Source: a bacterium
GTDB taxonomy: Bacteria > Elusimicrobiota > Elusimicrobia > Elusimicrobiales > UBA9959
Direction of reading: 5' to 3'
Length of the DNA: 14,192 bases
Assembly (NCBI GenBank): GCA_021812825.1
Contig: JAKAMO010000073.1
Coordinates: 1 to 14,192 of the forward strand
Positions within the stretch are counted from its first letter, which is position 1; each line of letters begins with the position of its first letter. Positions 1 to 7,206 of the stretch are shown one piece after another. Made by a program: the position numbers and the translations under genes. The notes below the pieces were generated by a model. The model saw only the letters and a program-made list of their open reading frames with translations, had not been told where the DNA came from and did no database searches.

Positions 1-139
1 CTTCGGCTCCTACTCCGGCGCCGTGCCGAACGAGAAGATAACCTGGGGCAAGCTGGACGTGGACACGCCCCGCTTCGTGATAGAGAGCGACGCCACGATA
101 GTGGCCCCGCTTATGTTCAACTACGTGCTGGGCAACTGA
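1..139 (+). CDS. 3' end of an unidentified protein-coding gene (partial)
   Basis: An open frame read from base 2 gives 45 codons ending at a TGA at 137-139. The 5' part lies outside the window. The visible tail begins FGSYSGAVPNEK and ends with APLMFNYVLGN. It has no membrane segment and no motif I can assign. Codon use (GC-rich third positions, ATA for isoleucine) matches the neighbouring genes, and a strong hairpin terminator follows 19 bases after the stop. These points support a real gene end rather than a chance frame. I do not recognise the family, and no function is proposed. Confidence 0.6.
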   Translation, partial: FGSYSGAVPNEKITWGKLDVDTPRFVIESDATIVAPLMFNYVLGN

Positions 140-158
140 CGCCCCGCGGATAAAGAGG

Positions 159-185
159 AAAGGCCGGCCCCCTGGGCCGGCCTTT
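159..185. terminator. GC-rich intrinsic terminator, probably bidirectional
   Basis: The arms AAAGGCCGGCC (159-169) and GGCCGGCCTTT (175-185) are perfectly complementary, and C170 can also pair with G174, leaving a 3-base loop. On the plus strand the stem runs into TTTCGCTTT, an adequate T-rich tail for the gene ending at 139. On the minus strand the last stem bases are also TTT, followed by CCTCTTTA. It sits between two convergent genes, 19 bases after one stop and 23 bases after the other (the cyclase at 209), so it probably ends both transcripts. Each arm contains the self-complementary octamer GGCCGGCC. Confidence 0.8.
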
Positions 186-208
186 CGCTTTACGGCCGCA
201 CTCAGCCG

Positions 209-1456
209 TCAGACGCCGGCCGCTCCGGCCAGCCGGTATACCGCCGCGGGCTCGCTGTAGCCTTTGAAATCCATCTTCCCCAGGTCCTCATAGGAGTAAT
301 GCCCGGAGGTGGCCTCCCTGACGGCCCCGGAGACATATACGGCCCCGGCCGGCGCCTTGCCCTGCAGCCTGGAGGCGAAATTGACGGTATCCCCCATCAC
401 CGTATAATCCATGCGCGTGGAGGAGCCCACGTTGCCGGCCACCACGGGTCCGCAGTGCACGCCTATACCGACCCCGAGCGTCCTGCCGCCCGAGGCCGTC
501 TGCGTCCCGTTGAAGGCGGCCAGTTCCTTCTGCATCTCCGCCGCGCAGGCCACCGCGCGGCACTCGGCGTCCGGCTGCGACAGCGGGTCGTTGAAGACCA
601 CGATCAACGCGTCGCCCACGAACTTGTCCAGAGTGCCGTCGTGCCTGAAGACCACGTCCACCATGCGGCCGAAGTAGGCATTCAGCAGCTTCACCAGCTC
701 GGCCGGGTCCATCCCGTCGGACATGGTCGTGAAGCCCCTGATGTCGGAGATCAGCACGGCCGCGTGCGTGCGGCGGCCCTCTCCCATCAGCGCCTCCGAC
801 TCCGGGGACTCCAGTATCTTCCTGGCCACCTGGTGGGAGACGTAGCGCGACAGCGCGCTCTCGGCCAGCTCGCGCCGCACCTGGCTGTCGGCGAACTTCA
901 ACACCAGCAGGCGCATCTTCCTGGCCACGTAGCCGGCCAGCACGCCGGCCAGCGCCAGTATCAGCATGTTGATGACGGCCGCGTAGGCCGAGATAGGGAC
1001 CAGGTTCTGGTTGCCGAACGACCAGCGCCAGACCGCGGCGTAGCCCATCGCTGACAGTACGGCCGAGGCGAGTATGGACTTGTAGCTGTAGCGCAGCGCG
1101 GACACGGCTATCAGCACGAAATACAACGGCACCAGCGGTCCGTTGTTGCCCTCCACGAGGATTATCGTCAGAGTAAGGAAAAGCGCGTCGGCCGCGGCCG
1201 AGAGGTATTTCATCCACCTGGCATAGAGCCCGGCCCTGTTCACCGCGTACCAGGCGGCGGTACCGTAAAGGCCCCAGGCCAGCATGGTCCAGACCGCGCG
1301 CAGGTGCAGGCGGTACTCCACCACGCCCAGCGCGTGGTAGTTCAGCAGTTCGTTGGCGAAGAAGACGCCCAGGAAGGACAGGCGCAGGCGGTTGATCTTG
1401 CGCTCCCCGGACTTCTCCTCGGCCGAAAAGAACAGGTCCAGTCTCTCTTTCGTCAT
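209..1456 (-). CDS. Membrane-anchored class III adenylate cyclase
   Basis: This 415-residue protein probably makes cyclic AMP from ATP at the inner face of the membrane. Residues about 25-177 hold five or six hydrophobic segments (about 54-72, 84-101, 107-121, 127-144 and 157-177, with a weaker one near 25-40). They form a membrane domain I cannot assign to a named sensor family. A short helical linker (about 178-205) leads to a class III cyclase domain (about 230-410). Visible catalytic residues are the metal-binding Asp238 (SDIRGFT) and Asp282 (KFVGDA), Lys278 for adenine recognition, and Asn359 and Arg363 in GDTVNFASR. The second purine-selecting position, seven before Asn359, is Thr352. 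A Lys/Thr pair is typical of the class IIIb bacterial adenylate cyclases, some of which respond to bicarbonate; that response is inference here. The ATG at 1454-1456 is the only reasonable start: no other start codon occurs in frame before an upstream stop at 1517-1519. No Shine-Dalgarno sequence is seen. It is divergent from the helicase gene. Confidence 0.93.
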   Translation of the reverse strand: MTKERLDLFFSAEEKSGERKINRLRLSFLGVFFANELLNYHALGVVEYRLHLRAVWTMLAWGLYGTAAWYAVNRAGLYARWMKYLSAAADALFLTLTIILVEGNNGPLVPLYFVLIAVSALRYSYKSILASAVLSAMGYAAVWRWSFGNQNLVPISAYAAVINMLILALAGVLAGYVARKMRLLVLKFADSQVRRELAESALSRYVSHQVARKILESPESEALMGEGRRTHAAVLISDIRGFTTMSDGMDPAELVKLLNAYFGRMVDVVFRHDGTLDKFVGDALIVVFNDPLSQPDAECRAVACAAEMQKELAAFNGTQTASGGRTLGVGIGVHCGPVVAGNVGSSTRMDYTVMGDTVNFASRLQGKAPAGAVYVSGAVREATSGHYSYEDLGKMDFKGYSEPAAVYRLAGAAGV

Positions 1457-1465
1457 GGCAGTACA

Positions 1466-1474
1466 ATGATACCA
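1466..1474 (-). promoter_or_regulatory. Candidate extended -10 promoter element of the cyclase gene
   Basis: On the minus strand the sequence TGGTATCAT reads as an extended -10 element: TGn followed by TATCAT, five of six matches to TATAAT. It ends 9 bases before the ATG. No good -35 hexamer is visible at the usual distance, which fits an extended -10 promoter. If used, transcription would start one to three bases from the ATG and the mRNA would be almost leaderless, which fits the lack of a Shine-Dalgarno sequence. Based on sequence match only. Confidence 0.4.
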
Positions 1475-1535
1475 AAACGGCGGCCACCGCCGGCGCGCCC
1501 GGCCCGACGGCGCTTCTTATACGGGCCGGTAAAAT

Positions 1536-1541
1536 TATAAA
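1536..1541 (+). promoter_or_regulatory. Candidate -10 element of the helicase gene
   Basis: TATAAA lies in an AT-rich island (1530-1545) within otherwise GC-rich DNA and ends 9 bases before the GTG start of the helicase gene. It matches TATAAT at five of six positions. Overlapping alternatives are TAAAAT at 1538-1543 and at 1530-1535. The -35 match is poor (TTCTTA at 1514-1519). With this element the transcript would begin close to the start codon. The same 9-base spacing is seen for the divergent cyclase gene. Confidence 0.4.
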
Positions 1542-1550
1542 ATTACCTTC

Positions 1551-3743
1551 GTGAGCCTGGACCTCAACCTCAACCCCGCGCTGCTGCCAAAGCTAGGCCT
1601 CAACCCTAAGCAGGGCGAGGCCGTGCAGTATTTCGCGGGCCCGCTGCTGATACTGGCCGGGGCCGGCACCGGCAAGACCAAGACGCTCACCTCCAAGATA
1701 GCCCTGCTGATAGCCTCCGGCATCTCCCCCTCCCGGATACTGGCCATCACGTTCACCAACAAGGCCGCGCAGGAGATGCAGCACCGCGTAGGCAAGCTGG
1801 TGCCTTACTCCGGCGGGATGTGGATACACACGTTCCACGCGCTGGGCGCGCGCATCCTGCGCCAGCACGGCAGCCTGATAGGCGTGAAGCGCGACTTCGT
1901 GATCTACGACGACGACGACCAGAAGAAGCTGATCAACCTGGCGATGGAGGAGCTCGGCTACGCCGAGGAAAAGAACAAGGCCTCGATGTACCTGTCGATA
2001 ATCTCCCGCGCCAAGGACGACCTGCTGGACGCGCAGAGCTACATGATAAACGCCGAGGCCGTCGGCGACGAGGCGCGGCTGAAGGCCGCGAAGATCTACC
2101 ACCGCTACCAGAAGAAGCTCGTCGAAGCCGGCGCGCTCGACTTCGGGGACCTGATAGTGCGCACCGTGGAGCTGCTCAACGAGAAAGAGGAGATAAAGGA
2201 ATATTTCCAGGAGAACTTCCAGTATATCCTGGTGGACGAGTACCAGGACACCAACCACGCGCAGTACGTGCTGGTGAAGACCCTCTCGGCCAGGCACAAG
2301 AACCTCTGCGTGGTGGGCGACCCTGACCAGTCCGTCTACGGCTGGCGCGGGGCGGACATCCGCAACATCATGGAGTTCGAGAAGGACTTCCCGGACGCGG
2401 CCACCGTGGTGCTGGAGGAGAACTACCGCTCCACCGCCCGCATCCTGCACGCGGCCAACGAGGTCATCAAGCACAACCGCAACCGCAGGCCCAAGAACCT
2501 CTGGACCAAGGCCGAGCACGGGGAGCCACCCCGCCTGCTGGAGTTCAACAACGAAAACGACGAGGCCAAGGGCGTGGCGGAGGAGATCCGCCAGCTCACC
2601 AACCGCGCCGGCCTCGGCTACAACGATATCGCGGTGTTCTACCGCACCAACAACCAGAGCCGCGCTTTCGAAGAGGCCTGCCGCAACCGCCGCATACCGT
2701 ACAGGCTGATAGGCTCGATGCGCTTCTACGAGCGCAAGGAGGTCAAGGACACGCTGGCCTACCTGAAGCTGCTGGTGAACCCCGGCGACACGGTGAGCCT
2801 GCTGCGCGTCATCAACCTGCCGGCCCGCGGCATAGGCAAGACCGCTATAGAGCGCGTGCTCTCCTACTCCAGGCAGAAGGAGATGCCCCTCTACGACGCT
2901 TTCCTCTCCGCCGAGCAGGTGCCCGACATCACCAACACCGCGCGCCGCGGCATCAAGGAGTTCTTCGACCTCCTCGAGGGCGTCAAATCCGACCTGTTCA
3001 GCGCCACTCCCTCGGCGATGCTGGAAAAGATACTGACCAACTCCGGCTACTGGAAGATGTGCGAGGACGAGGCGGAGAAGGACCCGCAGGAGTCGCTCGC
3101 GCGCCTCGGCAACCTGCAGGAACTAGTGAACGCGGTCAAGGATTTCGAGGAGCGCTGCGCCAAGGAAGGCCAGGCCCCCACCCTGCACAAGTACCTCGAG
3201 GACGTGATGCTCGCCAGCCAGGTGGACGCGATGAACACCGACGCGCACGCTGTCACGCTGATGACCGTGCACCTGGCCAAGGGCCTCGAGTTCCCGGCCG
3301 TGTTCCTGACCGGCCTGGAGGAGAACCTTTTTCCGATAAACGCCGCCAACTCCTCCGAGGAGGACCTGGAGGAGGAGCGCAGGCTCGCCTACGTGGGCAT
3401 GACCCGCGCCAAGGAACGCCTGTACCTCAGCTGGGCCAACACCCGCCGCGTCTACGGCACCACCTACCCCAACCTGGCCTCCCGCTTCATCTACGAGAGC
3501 AAGGTGGCCAAGGAAACGGCGCCGCGCCGCGGAGAGGAGGACGTGCAGGTGATAGCCTCGTACCAGCCGCCGCCGTCCATCCCGCGCGTGGGCAAAGGCC
3601 GCAAGGTCATGCATCCGATACACGGACCCGGCCGCGTGGTGGACCAGATAGGCTCAGGGGAGCTGGCCAAGGTCACCGTGGTGTTCGACAGCGGCGTGCG
3701 CCAGACCTTCATGCTCAAGTACGCTCCGCTGCAGCCCATATAG
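1551..3743 (+). CDS. pcrA: PcrA/UvrD-type superfamily 1A DNA helicase
   Basis: A 730-residue ATP-driven 3'-5' DNA helicase, the usual length for PcrA/UvrD, which act in nucleotide excision repair, mismatch repair and removal of stalled complexes. The Q-like motif (LNPKQGEAV, 17-25) precedes Walker A GAGTGKT (37-43). Walker B/motif II is VDEYQDTN (228-235) and motif III is around GDPDQSVYGWRGAD (256-269). The ENYRS motif is at 299-303. Motif V (TVHLAKGLEFPAV) falls near 570, and motif VI (LAYVGMTRAKERL) near 610-622. The last 48 residues (683-730) form a small beta domain like the PcrA C-terminal Tudor-like domain that contacts RNA polymerase. The GTG at 1551 is the only likely start, because an in-frame TAA lies at 1530-1532 and the homologous N-terminus begins here. 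No Shine-Dalgarno sequence precedes it. The Nudix gene follows on the same strand. UvrD and PcrA cannot be separated with certainty by eye. Confidence 0.96.
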   Translation: MSLDLNLNPALLPKLGLNPKQGEAVQYFAGPLLILAGAGTGKTKTLTSKIALLIASGISPSRILAITFTNKAAQEMQHRVGKLVPYSGGMWIHTFHALGARILRQHGSLIGVKRDFVIYDDDDQKKLINLAMEELGYAEEKNKASMYLSIISRAKDDLLDAQSYMINAEAVGDEARLKAAKIYHRYQKKLVEAGALDFGDLIVRTVELLNEKEEIKEYFQENFQYILVDEYQDTNHAQYVLVKTLSARHKNLCVVGDPDQSVYGWRGADIRNIMEFEKDFPDAATVVLEENYRSTARILHAANEVIKHNRNRRPKNLWTKAEHGEPPRLLEFNNENDEAKGVAEEIRQLTNRAGLGYNDIAVFYRTNNQSRAFEEACRNRRIPYRLIGSMRFYERKEVKDTLAYLKLLVNPGDTVSLLRVINLPARGIGKTAIERVLSYSRQKEMPLYDAFLSAEQVPDITNTARRGIKEFFDLLEGVKSDLFSATPSAMLEKILTNSGYWKMCEDEAEKDPQESLARLGNLQELVNAVKDFEERCAKEGQAPTLHKYLEDVMLASQVDAMNTDAHAVTLMTVHLAKGLEFPAVFLTGLEENLFPINAANSSEEDLEEERRLAYVGMTRAKERLYLSWANTRRVYGTTYPNLASRFIYESKVAKETAPRRGEEDVQVIASYQPPPSIPRVGKGRKVMHPIHGPGRVVDQIGSGELAKVTVVFDSGVRQTFMLKYAPLQPI

Positions 3744-3761
3744 ATCTTAGCGGTGAGCAGT

Positions 3762-4175
3762 ATGCCCGAAACGAAAAAAGAACACTCCGCCGGCGGCATC
3801 ATCCTCGAGGACGGCCGCGTGCTGGCAATCCGGGTGCGCAACCTGCTGGGCGACGAGGTCTGGACCTTCCCCAAAGGCCATCTGGACCCGGGCGAGACGG
3901 CCGAGCAGGCCGCGGTGCGCGAGGTCCTGGAAGAGACAGGCTGGAAATGCGCGATACTGCGCCCGCTGCTGACGGCCCGCTATTCCTTCCTGCGCGGCGG
4001 CGAGCAGGTGGCCAAGGACGTACGCTGGTTCCTGATGCGCCGCGACGGCGGCGACGGCAAGCCCACCACCCCGGACGAGGTGCTGGAGATACGCTGGCTG
4101 ACGCTGGACGAAGCGGGCCGCCTGATGCGCTACCCGAGCGACCAGGAGCTGCTCGCGCTGCTAAAGAACCTCTGA
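3762..4175 (+). CDS. Nudix hydrolase, Ap4A-hydrolase-like
   Basis: A small Nudix hydrolase of 137 residues from the ATG at 3762, or 140 from a GTG at 3753. It carries a perfect Nudix box fitting GX5EX7REUXEEXGU: it opens with GHLDPGE, continues to REVLEETGW, and lies at residues 39-61 from the ATG. The two glutamates of REVLEE and the box's other glutamates bind the catalytic metal. The preceding WTFPKG is typical of diadenosine polyphosphate hydrolases (Ap4A or Ap6A type), so cleavage of dinucleoside polyphosphates is the best guess; a nucleotide-pool-cleaning MutT-like role is the alternative. I prefer the ATG because GGTGAG (3752-3757) lies just upstream as a Shine-Dalgarno candidate, although its 4-base spacing is tight. 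The gene starts 18 bases after the helicase stop and is probably co-transcribed with it. A terminator follows at 4199. Confidence 0.93.
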   Translation: MPETKKEHSAGGIILEDGRVLAIRVRNLLGDEVWTFPKGHLDPGETAEQAAVREVLEETGWKCAILRPLLTARYSFLRGGEQVAKDVRWFLMRRDGGDGKPTTPDEVLEIRWLTLDEAGRLMRYPSDQELLALLKNL

Positions 4176-4198
4176 CCCGCCGGCGCCGCGCCAAAATG

Positions 4199-4225
4199 AA
4201 AAGGCCCCTTTTACGGGGCCTTTTT
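4199..4225. terminator. Bidirectional intrinsic terminator between the Nudix gene and nuoN
   Basis: AAAAGGCCCC (4199-4208) pairs with GGGGCCTTTT (4215-4224) around the loop TTTTAC. On the plus strand the stem ends in TTTTTCCTTTTT. On the minus strand the A-tract becomes TTTTCATTTT. It lies 23 bases after the Nudix stop and 20 bases beyond the nuoN stop of the convergent nuo operon, so it very likely ends both transcripts. Confidence 0.9.
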
Positions 4226-4244
4226 CCTTTTTCGCCTGCTATGG

Positions 4245-5666
4245 TCAGAACCGGAAGGTGGCGCAGGACTTGGCGGCTTCTATCAGCGGCCCGGGCAGTA
4301 TGCCCATCAGCAGCGTGGCCGCGCAGGTCACGAAGATCACGCCCGAGACGTAGACGTCGTGCTCCACGCCCTCCGCCGTATCGGGTTCGACGAAGAACAT
4401 CCGGCGCGCTATGCCCATGTAGTAGTAGACCGAGATCACGCTGTTCACCACGCCGACTATCGCCAGCCACAGGTACTGCTGCGAGTTGACGGCCGAGGCG
4501 AAGACGTAGAACTTGGCCACGAAGCCGGCCAGCGGCGGTATGCCGGCCAGCGAAAGCAGGAACATCACCATCACCACGGCCAGGCCGAACGAGCGCTTGG
4601 CCAGGCCGTTGAAGATATCGAGCTCGTAGGAGCCGGCCTTGCCGGCCACGGCTATGGCCACGGCGAAGGCTCCCATGTTGGTGGCGAGATACGCCAACGC
4701 GTAGAAGAAGACGCTCTCGCGGCCTATAGGGTCGGCCACCACCAGGCCTATCAGCATGTAGCCGGCCTGCGCGATGGAGGAATAGGCCAGCAGGCGCTTG
4801 ACGTTGGTCTGATAGAGCGCGGCCAGGTTGCCGAGCGTCATCGTCAGCGCGGCCAGCACGGCCACCACCAGCGAGGCGTTGATGGCGTAGTGAGGCACCA
4901 CCGAGGTGAAGATGCGCAGCATCGCGCCCAGCGCGGCCAGCTTGGAGGCCACCGACAGGTAGGCGGTGACCGGAGTGGGAGCTCCCTCGTAGGCATCGGG
5001 GGCCCAGAAGTGGAACGGCACCATGGAGATCTTGAAGCCGAAGCCCACCAGCACGAACAGCATGCCGATGATGTAGACCGGGTCGGTCATGTGCAGCGAG
5101 ACCGAGGCGCTCTCGGCCAGCAGCGTGGTGCCGCCGGTGGCGCCGTAGAACATCGAGATGCCGAACACCGTGACCGCGGTGGAGAGGCCGCCCATCAGGA
5201 AGTACTTAAGCGCGCCCTCGGAGGACTTCTCGCTCTTCTGCTCGAAGCCGGTCAGGATGAAGCAGGGGATGCTGATGAGTTCCAGCGCTATCAGCAGGTA
5301 GACCAGGTCCACCGCGCCGGACAGCAGCATCATGCCGCAGCTGGCCCACAGCAGCAGGGCGGTATAGGTGCCGACGTGCCGCGCCGGGATATTTGGATAG
5401 TTGACCGACAGCAGCAGCGTCAGCGCCGCCGATATCAGGATAACGGACTTGAACAGCAGCGCGCCCGGGTCGGCCACCCACATGGCGCCTATGCCGTAGC
5501 CGGCCGGCTGCGAGAGGACCAGCATCAGGACCACGGTCACGCAGAGGGTGCCGAGGTGCATAAGCACCTTCGCGCGCTCCTCGCTGATGAAAGCCCCGAT
5601 GACCAGTATGAAGAGCCCGGCCAGGGCCAGCATTATCTCGGGGTTGATCAGGGCTATGTTAAGCAT
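4245..5666 (-). CDS. nuoN: NADH-quinone oxidoreductase subunit N (NuoN)
   Basis: A 473-residue polytopic membrane protein, one of the three antiporter-like proton channels of complex I and the one nearest the quinone module. About 14 hydrophobic helices are visible. The expected channel residues are present: Glu129 (ALELISIP), Lys154 (GALKYF), Lys212 (GFKISMVPFHFW), Lys242 in the helix after TPVTAYLS, and Lys385 (GFVAKF). These correspond to E. coli Glu133, Lys158, Lys217, Lys247 and Lys395. The length is close to the usual 480. It is the last gene of the operon, begins 21 bases after the nuoM stop, and is followed by the terminator at 4199-4225. No convincing Shine-Dalgarno sequence precedes the ATG (a weak AGGT lies about 14 bases upstream), so translation may depend on coupling to nuoM. 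Confidence 0.97.
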   Translation of the reverse strand: MLNIALINPEIMLALAGLFILVIGAFISEERAKVLMHLGTLCVTVVLMLVLSQPAGYGIGAMWVADPGALLFKSVILISAALTLLLSVNYPNIPARHVGTYTALLLWASCGMMLLSGAVDLVYLLIALELISIPCFILTGFEQKSEKSSEGALKYFLMGGLSTAVTVFGISMFYGATGGTTLLAESASVSLHMTDPVYIIGMLFVLVGFGFKISMVPFHFWAPDAYEGAPTPVTAYLSVASKLAALGAMLRIFTSVVPHYAINASLVVAVLAALTMTLGNLAALYQTNVKRLLAYSSIAQAGYMLIGLVVADPIGRESVFFYALAYLATNMGAFAVAIAVAGKAGSYELDIFNGLAKRSFGLAVVMVMFLLSLAGIPPLAGFVAKFYVFASAVNSQQYLWLAIVGVVNSVISVYYYMGIARRMFFVEPDTAEGVEHDVYVSGVIFVTCAATLLMGILPGPLIEAAKSCATFRF

Positions 5667-5687
5667 ATAGTTGCGCGGGACCTGCCG

Positions 5688-7151
<1,464 letters not shown>

Positions 7152-7160
7152 GTTTTAATT

Positions 7161-7165
7161 CTCCT
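7161..7165 (-). promoter_or_regulatory. Ribosome binding site of nuoM
   Basis: AGGAG on the minus strand lies 9 bases before the nuoM ATG, inside an AT-rich stretch. It is one of the few clear Shine-Dalgarno sequences in the operon, and it fixes the nuoM start. It suggests that nuoM, set apart from nuoL, is initiated independently rather than by coupling. Confidence 0.75.
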
Positions 7166-7185
7166 GAATATTCACCGAGTCAATA

Positions 7186-7206
7186 CCGCCCGGAGCTGCC
7201 GGACGG
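7186..7206 (-). other. Intercistronic stem-loop between nuoL and nuoM
   Basis: Directly after the nuoL stop codon, the minus strand reads CCGTCCGG, loop CAGCT, CCGGGCGG. The arms pair over eight positions, one being a U-G wobble in RNA. No run of T follows, so it is not a classical terminator. It may stabilise the 3' end of the upstream message, cause partial termination, or mark a processing site. It is the only notable structure in the widest gap of the operon. Seen in sequence; its role is inference. Confidence 0.5.

Noticed and set aside
3059..4489. Plus-strand open frame of 476 codons running across the helicase end, the Nudix gene and the terminator
   Set aside because: It is Arg/Pro/Gly-rich, out of frame with two clear genes, and crosses an intrinsic terminator. 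It is a frame-shifted shadow.
7155..7183. Possible internal promoter before nuoM, with TTGACT at 7178-7183 as a -35 box
   Set aside because: The only -10 at proper spacing (AATTAA, 7155-7160) is a poor match and lies between the AGGAG and the nuoM ATG. A transcript from it would lack the good Shine-Dalgarno sequence, so this is probably chance.
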